Position numbers and translations under genes: made by a program. A stretch of DNA of 64,000 nt from a virus, in IMG/VR virus record IMGVR_UViG_3300027759_000045, positions 62,001 to 126,000 of that record. One strand, written 5' to 3'. Every line of letters starts with the position of its first letter. The first letter of the stretch is position 1. This document shows positions 36,211-43,649 of this stretch, piece after piece. The notes under the pieces were generated by a model. That model was not told the DNA's origin. It did no database searches and saw nothing but the letters and a program-made list of their open reading frames with translations.

Positions 36211-36575
36211 CCAATCCATTCCGAGATCAAGAGAAGTTCATGAAGGCCTGTGATCAAAAGGTCGATGCCTACTCTATTTCACAATACAAGATGTATCTGA
36301 ATCTAATAGACGAAGAACACCGAGAACTGCAAGAAGCAGTCGAAGCTGATGACTTGACTGAACAACTGGATGCGCTGATCGATATATTGGTTGTTACAAT
36401 TGGTGCCATTCATTCAGCAGGATTTGATGGCGAAGGTGCATGGAAAGAAGTTATGGCAACCAACTTTGCCAAGATTGATCGAGAAACAGGCCGGGTTCGC
36501 AAACGTGAAGATGGCAAAGTTCTCAAGCCTGACGGTTGGACTGCGCCAGACTTAAAAGGATACTTGACAAGATGA
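36207..36575 (+). CDS. MazG/HisE-like NTP pyrophosphohydrolase
   Basis: A 122-residue helical protein. EEHRELQEAV and EQLDALIDILVVTIGA hold the ExxE and ExxD metal-binding pattern of all-alpha NTP pyrophosphatases. Such enzymes hydrolyse (d)NTPs or alarmone-type nucleotides. In phages they adjust nucleotide pools. ATGA-coupled to genes on both sides. Confidence 0.75.
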   Translation: MTNPFRDQEKFMKACDQKVDAYSISQYKMYLNLIDEEHRELQEAVEADDLTEQLDALIDILVVTIGAIHSAGFDGEGAWKEVMATNFAKIDRETGRVRKREDGKVLKPDGWTAPDLKGYLTR

Positions 36576-36778
36576 TACACATTCAGCGATTCATTGAGCG
36601 ACTGCAAGGCTTTGAAGCACGTGGTGCCAGAGACTTTACCATGCCCATCCGAGACGCCAAAGACCTCCATGCTGACCTCACAAGGCTGTTGATCGCACTA
36701 CAGGCCGCAAGGGAATCTGCTGTAAGCACTGCACAACAAAGCGAAATCACAGTGGAAATGAAGGGCGGATCATTCTAA
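36572..36778 (+). CDS. Small helical protein, unknown
   Basis: A 68-residue protein starting at ATG 36572, overlapping the preceding stop. Mostly helical (DAKDLHADLTRLLIALQAA). No motif. It closes the exonuclease operon. Confidence 0.55.
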   Translation: MIHIQRFIERLQGFEARGARDFTMPIRDAKDLHADLTRLLIALQAARESAVSTAQQSEITVEMKGGSF

Positions 36779-36821
36779 AAGTCCCTATATTTGTCATAAA
36801 TAAAATGTAGGAGTTTAATGA

Positions 36822-37118
36822 ATGTCAAGACCAAAACCCAAAGTTCTTCTAGAACTAACAAACAAAACCACATACAAAACTGAACAGGTTTTATCGTCGG
36901 CGGGGGTGTGGGCTGTGTTCTTCGATGACTCTCCTATCAATCTCAAAACCAGCAACATGTTGGTTCAACATCCTGGGCCCAAATACAAAAAAGTCAGTTT
37001 CTCTAATCCAGGGCATGCACACAATCTTTCAAAGAAACTAAACGCACAGTTCAAAACAGACAAGTTCACTGTGGTATTGTTGACACAGGGCAACACTGTT
37101 CAGCCCGGTGGTGCGTGA
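36822..37118 (+). CDS. Conserved-type phage protein, unknown
   Basis: A 98-residue protein (VWAVFFDDSPINLKTSNMLV, GPKYKKVSFSNPGHAHNLSK). The pattern suggests a small alpha/beta nucleic-acid-associated protein, without a known motif. Preceded by CATAAATA (about 36794-36801) and a TAGGAG ribosome site. It overlaps the next gene by 11 nt. Confidence 0.65.
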   Translation: MSRPKPKVLLELTNKTTYKTEQVLSSAGVWAVFFDDSPINLKTSNMLVQHPGPKYKKVSFSNPGHAHNLSKKLNAQFKTDKFTVVLLTQGNTVQPGGA

Positions 37119-37473
37119 TAAACTAAAATTAACCCAAGCACTGGTAACCAATCTACCAGAAGAATTTGCCGAGCCTGCGGAAGTTGCTGTCAAGACCTGG
37201 TGGGCAAACATTCGCAAGACCGGAGGAATGCGCCTCACTGAACATGGATTTTATGTATTCAGTCGTGTGTTAGAATTAGATCACTATGAATTAGAAATCA
37301 AACCAACTCCTGGCAACCGACGCATTGTGCTGACACTTGACCGTAAACTGCAAAGTCCATATTACATCAGAATAGACAAACGTATACCCGCCAGTGTTTA
37401 TATGTTTGGCAGTCGCGAAGCAGTCATGGCACAACTGTATGGTGATTTAGAAAAGTTCCTGCGTAACTATTGA
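37108..37473 (+). CDS. Conserved-type phage protein, unknown
   Basis: A 121-residue protein starting at GTG 37108 (upstream gene overlaps). It contains WWANIRKTGGMRLTEHGFYV and RKLQSPYYIRIDKRIPASVY, which look like a compact nucleic-acid-binding or structural domain. No catalytic residues recognised. Its 3' end overlaps the convergent reverse-strand gene by 27 nt. Confidence 0.65.
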   Translation: MVRDKLKLTQALVTNLPEEFAEPAEVAVKTWWANIRKTGGMRLTEHGFYVFSRVLELDHYELEIKPTPGNRRIVLTLDRKLQSPYYIRIDKRIPASVYMFGSREAVMAQLYGDLEKFLRNY

Positions 37474-38379
37474 CTGCAACTCTGGTCGCTGTTGGGCTTT
37501 TTCTAACACATCTTTTAAAAACACATTTTGTTGCAACAGATCATAATTGTGCTGTACACGTACTAAATCAACACTGCGGTGTGCCAGATCAAAGTTGGTC
37601 AGCAATCCAAGATTAAGTTCCACTGCAAGATCACATCTGCGACCAGGATCCGATTCTGTTTGGTAACTGTGATCAACAATGTCATTGAATACATCAAATC
37701 CCATGCTGGCCATATAGTCTGCTATGCGCCATCCACCAACCCAGATTGGAATGGTTCCGGCGTACAACGCCATCAGTGTTTTTTCTGTCACAATGGTTTC
37801 TCGTTCATAGTAAGCAGGCTCAGTTATCAAAGAAACACAAGCAGGCTCAAACACTGTGTTCTGCAACAATTTATTATATGTGTGTGCATTTTTAAATGAG
37901 CCGTTACGAACTCCTTGGTCCATCGCAACTTCGGGTCCAAACACATAGTTGGTAACAGCTATGTTGTTGACGTCATTTATTTTCCATGCAAGAGAATGGC
38001 AGTAGTCGGTTAACCGGTGCTGTTCAATCAATGACAACAACCGACGTCTATTGGACCTGGGTTTGTTGATCATAAAATTAAATGTGGCTATTTTACGGCT
38101 CCAATCCGGTTGTATGTTTTGATGTACAAATTCTCGATTTTCTCGGGCCAAAAACATAGGTAAACAAACATACGGATATTTGGTCAATCCTTCTTGTATC
38201 ACAACATGATCAAATACCAACAGGTGTTGTTGCGGATCGCATAAGCTGTTTTCCAGTAATTTTTCCACATGATAACAATGTTCGTAAGGATTATAGTGGT
38301 GATCCCGAACCAGAATAATTTCAGGACTAGACAGAATCTCACCCGAGTAGGTGTAGGTAGGACCGTGTATTTCAATCAT
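37447..38379 (-). CDS. Fucosyltransferase-like (GT10-type) protein, family member 1
   Basis: A 310-residue protein starting at ATG 38379. Near residues 197-235, VTEKTLMALYAGTIPIWVGG followed by ADYMASMGFDVFNDIVDHSY is the donor-site pattern of exostosin/GT10-like transferases (E-K-x at the start, G at the loop end). Two other genes (39.0 and 49.3 kb) share this block. Preceded by TGTAAATA 6 nt before ATG and no Shine-Dalgarno. It likely adds a sugar to a surface or virion glycan. Confidence 0.65.
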   Translation of the reverse strand: MIEIHGPTYTYSGEILSSPEIILVRDHHYNPYEHCYHVEKLLENSLCDPQQHLLVFDHVVIQEGLTKYPYVCLPMFLARENREFVHQNIQPDWSRKIATFNFMINKPRSNRRRLLSLIEQHRLTDYCHSLAWKINDVNNIAVTNYVFGPEVAMDQGVRNGSFKNAHTYNKLLQNTVFEPACVSLITEPAYYERETIVTEKTLMALYAGTIPIWVGGWRIADYMASMGFDVFNDIVDHSYQTESDPGRRCDLAVELNLGLLTNFDLAHRSVDLVRVQHNYDLLQQNVFLKDVLEKAQQRPELQSIVTQELF

Positions 38380-38385
38380 GACCTG

Positions 38386-38401
38386 TATTTACAAGTAAAT
38401 A
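38386..38401. promoter_or_regulatory. Palindromic divergent TAAATA box
   Basis: TATTTACAAGTAAATA is a perfect 16-bp palindrome between two divergent genes. Each strand carries TAAATA, 6 nt before ATG 38379 (reverse) and 5 nt before ATG 38407 (forward). It probably works as a bidirectional T4-late-like promoter giving leaderless transcripts. Confidence 0.5.
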
Positions 38402-38406
38402 TTGCT

Positions 38407-39060
38407 ATGACAGATATAATAAAAACAGCACTGGGGTCAACATACTGTATGTTTTACCATCCAGCATTTCCCATTGCACAACTAACTCCAGTGCAGACAC
38501 TAGCAGGATCTTGTTCTGTGGTAAATCAAGCATTAGACTCGCATGGTACCGATTTATTGTCTTGGCCAGCGGGACTGCAAGACGAAATCACAAGATTACT
38601 GTGGGTCAACCAATTTTATCAAAATTTACACAAAGAGCCCATACGCAAGCCATTGTTAATACACTGGCAACAGGAACAGTACATAGTAGACTGCGGCGAC
38701 ACACGACTGATGACACTGCAACTGAATTCCGAAATATCCACAGTCAGTGTTGTTACAACATGCACAGTGTCCGATGCTGGCCGATATCAGGACTGGCAAC
38801 GGATTACCTCTGATTCAGACCTGACACGATTGACTCAGTTTGATACTAACAACACAACAATATTAATTACTACCACACAGCCTGGCACTGACTACGGACT
38901 TGAGTGGTTAGAAATTGGCGATCACAGCACCGGACATCATTTGCACAGTGTTGATCTCAGATTGACAATGATGCAAAATTATCTTAATGCACAAGTTACA
39001 AATTTTAAATTTGACACCGAATGGGCGAAGTCGCCCGTGGATTGGCTAGCGTTTGTGTAA
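38407..39060 (+). CDS. Unknown 217-aa protein
   Basis: Starts at ATG 38407, 5 nt after the GTAAATA half of the palindromic box. Sequence is strand-rich with many Thr/Gln (VSVVTTCTVSDAGRYQDW, TILITTTQPGTDYGLEWLEI). No motif recognised. Its 3' end overlaps the convergent glycosyltransferase-like gene by 56 nt. Confidence 0.5.
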   Translation: MTDIIKTALGSTYCMFYHPAFPIAQLTPVQTLAGSCSVVNQALDSHGTDLLSWPAGLQDEITRLLWVNQFYQNLHKEPIRKPLLIHWQQEQYIVDCGDTRLMTLQLNSEISTVSVVTTCTVSDAGRYQDWQRITSDSDLTRLTQFDTNNTTILITTTQPGTDYGLEWLEIGDHSTGHHLHSVDLRLTMMQNYLNAQVTNFKFDTEWAKSPVDWLAFV

Positions 39061-40153
39061 GCAGGTTGGTCCACTGAACAAAGTCATTGGGCCATTCAGC
39101 AGCCATTTCTGCCAATACAGTTTGGTTGTGTGTGGCAGCACGTTGACATCTACTTTGTAATACAGCCAATTCTTTAGACTTTATTGCTCGAACAATTTCA
39201 AGACTTTTCCATACAAATATACGTTGCTTCTCTTGTACTTCTATTAGCCGGTCGTAGTGATTGTGATCTACCAGGTCTGATAGAGTATCAAATCCCAAAC
39301 TAGTTAGATAGGCCACTGTGTATCGGCCCGACGACACTGTCCATGGAGCAGGTGTTACCAATGCTCGAAATATTTTTTCACTAAGTGATATGTTGTTGTC
39401 ACTACTGTAGGTTTCAGCTACAATACTAAGAAATGACCGATTAAAAATTTCATCATGATCTATTTCATAATTGCGCACAGGCATTTGTGCTGTGAGCAAT
39501 TCATAACTTTTTTGATATTTTAATTTATCTTCGTCACTGGCATGAGACCAATGTTCGTTCCAGTACTCCAATGCACTGGTTGTGGAAATAAGAGCAGGGT
39601 CCGACACCACAGAATTCCCTGGACGGTAACAGTTGAAATTTACATGGCCTTTGTGCAAATGTACTCTGAGTCCAATTTCCAACATCAGCATAAATCTACG
39701 TTGGTCAATTCGATTTACTGCAAAAGAAAAATCTCGTTCCGGAGTCCAGGATTGGTTGCTAGGCACATAATGATAAATTCCCAAGAAACTTGTGGGTAAT
39801 CTTATCACACGGTACTGAGTAGGACAGGTGATGTAGTTGTCTGTTATAACTGTGGTGTTGGGATCAAACAGATAAGGCAAGTCACTGTGATAGTCTGTGC
39901 TACAACTGCGTATGTCGTCCACAAGGCACACAATCACAGTTTGGGTGCCTTTTTTCCATATCCGTGGGTTGTCAGTTACACTAAACCCAGTATCATGTAG
40001 TGTTTGATAGATTGTGTTATTGATGTTGTATTCGTGTACTAGACATTGACTTTGATTCCAAATCTCGCCGCTGTGTACTCCGTTAAATGCCTGTTGCATA
40101 GTGTACTTATTAAGGCAAATATCTTGAAAAAAATTTGCATTTTGAGCAACCAA
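39005..40153 (-). CDS. Fucosyltransferase-like protein, family member 2
   Basis: A 382-residue frame opening with TTG 40153. The first ATG is at 40099, so the true start is uncertain. The C-terminal block SIVAETYSSDNNISLSEKIF, then RALVTPAPWTVSSGRYTVAY and LGFDTLSDLVDH, is the same donor-site pattern as the gene at 37.4 kb. The N-terminal part (TVIVCLVDDIRSC, DPNTTVITDNYI) differs. Probably a glycosyltransferase for a surface glycan. Confidence 0.65.
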   Translation of the reverse strand: MVAQNANFFQDICLNKYTMQQAFNGVHSGEIWNQSQCLVHEYNINNTIYQTLHDTGFSVTDNPRIWKKGTQTVIVCLVDDIRSCSTDYHSDLPYLFDPNTTVITDNYITCPTQYRVIRLPTSFLGIYHYVPSNQSWTPERDFSFAVNRIDQRRFMLMLEIGLRVHLHKGHVNFNCYRPGNSVVSDPALISTTSALEYWNEHWSHASDEDKLKYQKSYELLTAQMPVRNYEIDHDEIFNRSFLSIVAETYSSDNNISLSEKIFRALVTPAPWTVSSGRYTVAYLTSLGFDTLSDLVDHNHYDRLIEVQEKQRIFVWKSLEIVRAIKSKELAVLQSRCQRAATHNQTVLAEMAAEWPNDFVQWTNLLTQTLANPRATSPIRCQI

Positions 40154-40157
40154 CGGG

Positions 40158-40186
40158 TTGACATTGTATAAATAAACCTATACAAT
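40158..40186 (+). promoter_or_regulatory. Sigma70-type promoter before a small ORF
   Basis: TTGACA at 40158-40163, a 17-bp spacer and TACAAT at 40181-40186. The spacer itself contains TATAAATA, so early- and late-type signals overlap. Transcription would run into the 46-aa ORF. Confidence 0.65.
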
Positions 40187-40234
40187 ACACACATGCGCTG
40201 ATAAAAAGGTGTATGTAAATTTAGAGAAACAAAA

Positions 40235-40375
40235 ATGCAAACAAACGTATTACATTCTATATCAAATTGTTCAGCCAAACAGGCCGGCTTCGTGCCCTCT
40301 ATTTGGTCGGCAATCAATAGCATGTCATATGATCGCACACCAGAGGGTACCAGGGTCCAGGAGACCATGTTGTAA
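40235..40375 (+). CDS. Small ORF (46 aa), unknown
   Basis: Encodes MQTNVLHSISNCSAKQAGFV and 26 more residues. No Shine-Dalgarno is clear. It sits between a good promoter and a strong terminator, so the short transcript either makes this peptide or is a small RNA of about 240 nt. No homologue recognised. Confidence 0.4.
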   Translation: MQTNVLHSISNCSAKQAGFVPSIWSAINSMSYDRTPEGTRVQETML

Positions 40376-40402
40376 ATAAAAATTTACACACAAACTCCAA
40401 GG

Positions 40403-40432
40403 ACCCTAGGATTAAAAACCCTAGGGTTTTTT
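40403..40432 (+). terminator. Rho-independent terminator
   Basis: Perfect 8-bp stem ACCCTAGG / CCTAGGGT (40403-40410, 40420-40427) with a 9-nt loop and T-rich tail. Confidence 0.8.
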
Positions 40433-40450
40433 GTTTTTAGAAAAGGAAAA

Positions 40451-40612
40451 ATGAAGAAATTAGATTTAGAAAAACGAATGCGTGAAGTAAAGTACACAAC
40501 AGAGCACACGCTGACTCCGGAACAACGTGAAAAGTTGATTCGGGAAAAGTTGGAACGTGCCAGATTGATGCGTGAAACTCGTACGCGAGTCGAAAATCAA
40601 CTTTGGGCATAG
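40451..40612 (+). CDS. Small charged helical protein (53 aa)
   Basis: An Arg/Lys/Glu-rich single helix (LTPEQREKLIREKLERARLM) following an AAAAGGAAAA ribosome site. No family recognised. It ends 11 nt before the promoter of the tRNA region. A nucleic-acid-binding role would fit its charge but is not shown. Confidence 0.6.
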   Translation: MKKLDLEKRMREVKYTTEHTLTPEQREKLIREKLERARLMRETRTRVENQLWA

Positions 40613-40623
40613 ATCCTAAAGTG

Positions 40624-40653
40624 TTGACAGGAAACGAGGTCCTGTGCTACACT
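40624..40653 (+). promoter_or_regulatory. Promoter of the first tRNA transcript
   Basis: TTGACA at 40624-40629, an 18-bp spacer and TACACT at 40648-40653. It leads into a structured leader and tRNA-Cys. Confidence 0.65.
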
Positions 40654-40717
40654 ATAAACAAGCACAAACGGGCGGCGACTAGGATGGAATCCCTTTTGTG
40701 GGACTAAAAATTAGATC

Positions 40718-40773
40718 GTATTAAAGCATTCTTTAAGAACAGTCAGACTAAGTATTTTAGAGTGCTTTAATAC
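40718..40773 (+). promoter_or_regulatory. Leader stem with boxA-like element before tRNA-Cys
   Basis: A 15-bp inverted repeat (40718-40732 with 40759-40773, one G-U pair) encloses a 26-nt loop. The boxA-like run ATTCTTTAAGAACA (40728-40741) partly overlaps the left arm. It resembles rRNA-operon leaders with RNase III-type processing stems and antitermination boxes. Function is inferred from form. Confidence 0.5.
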
Positions 40774-40804
40774 ACACATTGGAAACAGTGTGTTCGACGT
40801 ATAT

Positions 40805-40879
40805 GCACAGGTGGCGGAATGATTACGCAACGGATTGCAAATCCGTATCATGCAGGTTTGAGTCCTGTCCTGTGTTCCA
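40805..40879 (+). tRNA. tRNA-Cys(GCA)
   Basis: Cloverleaf with acceptor GCACAGG / CCTGTGT, anticodon loop ATTGCAAAT (GCA), T-arm GGTTTGAGTCC and encoded CCA. First tRNA of the array. Part of its 3' end is duplicated at 42303-42322. Confidence 0.9.
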
Positions 40880-40898
40880 ATTTTTACAAAGTAAAGAT

Positions 40899-41660
40899 AT
40901 GAAATTATTTGCCACTGTGTTTTTTTGTGCAGTTTTATCCAATGTGTCAGCTCGCACCAGTGAGCCCACAGTGTTGGTCTACAACATTAATGCACAGCGC
41001 ACAGAACAGAGTCAACACGCCGATCAAGTCAGATCTATGGCCAGTGTGACCAAATTGATGACTGCTATGGTTGCATTGGATCACAACAGAAATCTACAAC
41101 AGACGGTGATGCTGGGGAAACACACCGGTAGTCGATTGCCGCCTGGTCTATACACTAGAGAACAGTTGTTGCTGGCCATGCTGGTCAGCAGTGACAACGG
41201 TGCAGCCGAGGCCATTGCACAGGACTATCCCGGAGGTCGATCTGCGTTTGTGGCTGAGATGAATCGACATGCTAAAATGTGGAATCTTGGAGATACTAAG
41301 TTTGTAGATCCTTCGGGTCTGGGTGTGTTCAATGTGTCCACTGCGCAGGACCTGGCAGAGATGGTACAGATTGCTGCCAGCTATTGGTTTATACAAGAAG
41401 CCAGCGGGCAGTCTACTGTACAATTGAAAAAGCCGGATCGAACTCGTGGCAACACTGTGAATCTTATTCACACATCCCGTCAACTGTTAGCAGAATTTGA
41501 CCGTGTGGTTGTGAGCAAGACTGGATTTACCAATCCCGCCGGTTGGTGTGTGGCCATGCTGGTGGAACGGAACAAACAACAGTATGTGGTCATTGTGTTG
41601 GGTGCCAGTACTAAACTGGATCGCAGTGAGATTATAAAGAAAGCGTTTAAAAATTTGTGA
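40899..41660 (+). CDS. Serine-type D-Ala-D-Ala peptidase (S11 / PBP7-like)
   Basis: A 253-residue protein with an N-terminal signal peptide (MKLFATVFFCAVLSNVSA). Active-site motifs are SMASVTKLM (SxxK), SSDNGAAEA (SxN) and VVSKTGFTN (KTG). S11 enzymes trim peptidoglycan side chains in the periplasm. It lacks the C-terminal extension of DacA, so PBP7/PbpG-like. It begins 19 nt after tRNA-Cys and is part of a cargo segment between a tRNA and a tRNA remnant. It may alter the host wall or help lysis. Confidence 0.88.
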   Translation: MKLFATVFFCAVLSNVSARTSEPTVLVYNINAQRTEQSQHADQVRSMASVTKLMTAMVALDHNRNLQQTVMLGKHTGSRLPPGLYTREQLLLAMLVSSDNGAAEAIAQDYPGGRSAFVAEMNRHAKMWNLGDTKFVDPSGLGVFNVSTAQDLAEMVQIAASYWFIQEASGQSTVQLKKPDRTRGNTVNLIHTSRQLLAEFDRVVVSKTGFTNPAGWCVAMLVERNKQQYVVIVLGASTKLDRSEIIKKAFKNL

Positions 41661-41693
41661 TACTAGCACTGTATTACATTCAAAGGAGTGGCC

Positions 41694-42293
41694 ATGTCAA
41701 AAGTATTTTATCTCAACTTACCTCAACTTCCAGACAAAATTTATAATAAATTAGTCGAAATTTGTTATTCAACTGTGCTAAATGAACAATCTCGTCTTTG
41801 GACACATGATTTTCATCGTGGCGAGTTGGTGGTTGCCACAATCGATGGTGGAATAGTTGTACCAGATGATTTGTTGGTAAAAGAGTTAGACCTACTTTAC
41901 AAAGATTATTTTCCCGGCCAAGAACTTCTTTTCACTACTTCTAGAATCAGCAATGTGGTTGGACAAAAAAGTATATTGCCACCGCACTGTGATCGCAAAA
42001 GAAAACTGGCCATCAACTATGTTTTAAAAACTGGTGGGTCACAAGTTTCGACTTGTTTTTACAAAGAACGTAGATCTACTCCAACACTCGACACTGCTGA
42101 GAATAGATATTACAAGGATCTCACTGTTGACTTTCTTGAGGTAATTCCTGAAAAAACTTGGCACTGTTTTGATGTTCAAACTTTTCACAGTGTCAACGAT
42201 ATAGAGACAGATAGATTTTTCTTTTCAATAATTTTAAAAACAACCAACCCTTCAATAGAAGAATTTTCTTTGAAGTACAAGAATTTAATGTAG
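41694..42293 (+). CDS. 2OG-Fe(II) oxygenase-like protein
   Basis: A 199-residue protein starting at ATG 41694 after AAAGGAG. ILPPHCDRKRKLAINYVL gives H-x-D, and TFHSVNDIETDRFFFSII gives the distal His and the Arg of the double-stranded beta-helix fold. Substrate unknown. It ends at the start of a tRNA 3' fragment (42289-42322), suggesting this cargo gene came in with a tRNA-flanked insertion. Confidence 0.65.
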   Translation: MSKVFYLNLPQLPDKIYNKLVEICYSTVLNEQSRLWTHDFHRGELVVATIDGGIVVPDDLLVKELDLLYKDYFPGQELLFTTSRISNVVGQKSILPPHCDRKRKLAINYVLKTGGSQVSTCFYKERRSTPTLDTAENRYYKDLTVDFLEVIPEKTWHCFDVQTFHSVNDIETDRFFFSIILKTTNPSIEEFSLKYKNLM

Positions 42294-42322
42294 GTGTGGG
42301 TCGAGTCCTGTCACCTATTCCA
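42289..42322 (+). pseudogene. tRNA 3'-end remnant
   Basis: GTAGGTG and CACCTAT (7-bp acceptor-like pairing) flank a shortened T-arm with TCGAGTCC, followed by TCCA. D-arm and anticodon arm are absent. GAGTCCTGTC and CCAATTT are shared with the tRNA-Cys 3' end at 40860-40884. It overlaps the stop codon of the upstream gene. Confidence 0.55.
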
Positions 42323-42328
42323 ATTTCA

Positions 42329-42420
42329 GGAAGATGATGCAGCGGGGTTGGTCCTGCGACTGGCCTTGAAAACCAGGTTCTCTTAACAGGGATGGGGTTC
42401 GACTCCTCCGTCTTCCGCCA
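42329..42420 (+). tRNA. tRNA-Ser(TGA)
   Basis: Class II tRNA with a long variable arm, acceptor GGAAGAT / GTCTTCC, anticodon loop CTTGAAA (TGA) and encoded CCA. Confidence 0.88.
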
Positions 42421-42424
42421 ACAA

Positions 42425-42514
42425 GGTGTGGTCCTATAATGGTATTAGAGCAGATTGCTAATCTGTCGCTCGGCGTAATCCGAGTTCTGAGTTCGAGTCT
42501 CAGTCACACCGCCA
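42425..42514 (+). tRNA. tRNA-Ser(GCT)
   Basis: Class II tRNA, acceptor GGTGTGG / TCACACC, anticodon stem-loop CAGATTGCTAATCTG (GCT), long variable arm and encoded CCA. Confidence 0.9.
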
Positions 42515-42519
42515 ACATT

Positions 42520-42595
42520 GCCGACGTAGCTCATCAGGTAGAGCACCAGACTGAAAATCTGGGTGTGACTGGTTCGAGTCCAGTCGTTGGTACCA
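42520..42595 (+). tRNA. tRNA-Phe(GAA)
   Basis: Acceptor GCCGACG / CGTTGGT, anticodon stem-loop CAGACTGAAAATCTG (GAA), T-arm with GGTTCGAGTCC and encoded CCA. Confidence 0.92.
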
Positions 42596-42599
42596 ATCT

Positions 42600-42674
42600 G
42601 GGTCTTTGGTGAAATGGATATCATGCTTGGCTTCGAACCAAGTGGTGTGGGTTCGATTCCTGCAGGACCCGCCA
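42600..42674 (+). tRNA. tRNA-Arg(TCG)
   Basis: Acceptor GGGTCTT / AGGACCC, anticodon stem-loop CTTGGCTTCGAACCAAG (TCG), GGTTCGATTCC T-arm and encoded CCA. Confidence 0.9.
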
Positions 42675-42678
42675 ACAC

Positions 42679-42752
42679 AGCCCGTTAGCTCAATGGTAGA
42701 GCACTCGACTGATAATCGAGCGACAGAGGATCGTTACCTCTACAGGCTACCA
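42679..42752 (+). tRNA. tRNA-Ile(GAT)
   Basis: Acceptor AGCCCGT / ACAGGCT with one mismatch, anticodon stem-loop CTCGACTGATAATCGAG (GAT), encoded CCA. The T-loop is slightly unusual (GATCGTTACCTC). Confidence 0.85.
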
Positions 42753-42775
42753 ACAATTTTTACAGAGTAGAATTA

Positions 42776-43318
42776 ATGAAAGATTTAATATTAATCGCAT
42801 TGAAAGAAGAAGCACCCAACATAGCTTTCAGTATGAAAGTTTTTTTCACTGGGGTAGGAAAAGTAAATGCCGCAATGACTACAGCTGAAATGATTGCTAA
42901 GTACCGCCCCGATCGTATTATCAACTTTGGTACAGCTGGTGGAGTCACTGTTAAGTCAGGATTTCACCAAGTGACCAAGTTTATACAACGTGACATGATG
43001 TGCTGTGAGTTGGGTAGTCTGCCAGGTCAAACACCATTCGAAGATGGTGTTGTTTTAGATTTTGGCAAGGGGTTGACCTGCAGTACAGGTGATAACTTTG
43101 TTACTGATAGTAATCTATTGATACCAGCCGACGTAGTGGATATGGAAGCATACGCTATAGCAAAGGCATGTAAAAAACATAACGTAGAATTTTTATGTTA
43201 CAAGTTTGTTAGTGATGGTGCTAATGAAGATTCATTAAATGATTGGCGCACAACTGTTAGTCAAGGGCAACTTCACTATCTAAATAAACTTAAAGAATTA
43301 AATGTATCTCTGGTGTAA
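42776..43318 (+). CDS. MTA/SAH nucleosidase-like (PNP/UDP phosphorylase family)
   Basis: A 180-residue protein. ALKEEAP, FFTGVGKVNAAM, NFGTAGG and DMEAYAIAKAC with the later VSDGAN match the MtnN/Pfs type of nucleoside hydrolase. These enzymes cleave methylthioadenosine, S-adenosylhomocysteine and 5'-deoxyadenosine, the by-products of SAM enzymes. It is shorter than MtnN (about 230). The last 15 nt of the gene form the start of tRNA-Trp. It complements metK in a SAM cycle. Confidence 0.82.
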   Translation: MKDLILIALKEEAPNIAFSMKVFFTGVGKVNAAMTTAEMIAKYRPDRIINFGTAGGVTVKSGFHQVTKFIQRDMMCCELGSLPGQTPFEDGVVLDFGKGLTCSTGDNFVTDSNLLIPADVVDMEAYAIAKACKKHNVEFLCYKFVSDGANEDSLNDWRTTVSQGQLHYLNKLKELNVSLV

Positions 43319-43377
43319 TGGCAGCACCGCGGTCTCCAAAACCGTCAGTCAAGGTTCGAGTCCTTGGAGGTACGCCA
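43304..43377 (+). tRNA. tRNA-Trp(CCA)
   Basis: Acceptor GTATCTC / GAGGTAC, anticodon stem-loop CGGTCTCCAAAACCG (CCA), encoded CCA tail. Its first 15 nt overlap the 3' end of the nucleosidase gene. Confidence 0.9.
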
Positions 43378-43382
43378 GTTTA

Positions 43383-43456
43383 GCTCTTATAGTATAATGG
43401 CATTACATGCCCTTGGTAAGGGTAAAACACAAGTTCAATTCTTGTTAAGAGCACCA
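43383..43456 (+). tRNA. tRNA-Thr(GGT)
   Basis: Acceptor GCTCTTA / TAAGAGC, anticodon loop CTTGGTAAG (GGT), A-rich T-loop GTTCAATTC, encoded CCA. Confidence 0.9.
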
Positions 43457-43495
43457 AATAACCCTACAGTGAGCAGGGTATACTAAAGTACTAAG

Positions 43496-43524
43496 TTGAC
43501 CATTTAATGCCGTTTTGCTATAAT
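43496..43524 (+). promoter_or_regulatory. rRNA-like tandem promoter P1
   Basis: TTGACC (43496-43501), 17-bp spacer, TATAAT (43519-43524) with extended -10 (TGC before it). The downstream stretch AAGTTAAGAAATTAGCT is repeated in diverged form after P2. Confidence 0.75.
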
Positions 43525-43553
43525 AGAAACAAGTTAAGAAATTAGCTGGATCT

Positions 43554-43585
43554 GCAAATAACCCTACACAGTGTAGGGTGTTTGC
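43554..43585 (+). terminator. Hairpin between the two tandem promoters
   Basis: GCAAA-TA-ACCCTAC / GTAGGGT-G-TTTGC forms a nearly perfect 12-bp stem with a 5-nt loop. No U tract follows, so it could be a terminator, attenuator or processing hairpin. A related CCCTAC...AGGG element lies at about 43461-43478. Confidence 0.45.
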
Positions 43586-43593
43586 AAAACAAA

Positions 43594-43622
43594 TTGACTA
43601 GATATAGCCATTGTGTTATACT
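43594..43622 (+). promoter_or_regulatory. rRNA-like tandem promoter P2
   Basis: TTGACT (43594-43599), 17-bp spacer, TATACT (43617-43622), followed by the hairpin CTAGTTAGGAAATTAACTAG. Confidence 0.7.
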
Positions 43623-43649
43623 AGAGACTAGTTAGGAAATTAACTAGAC

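Noticed and set aside
40235-40375. Treating the 46-aa ORF as certainly coding
   Set aside because: No ribosome site or similarity. It is kept only at low confidence because promoter and terminator frame it and a small RNA is equally likely.
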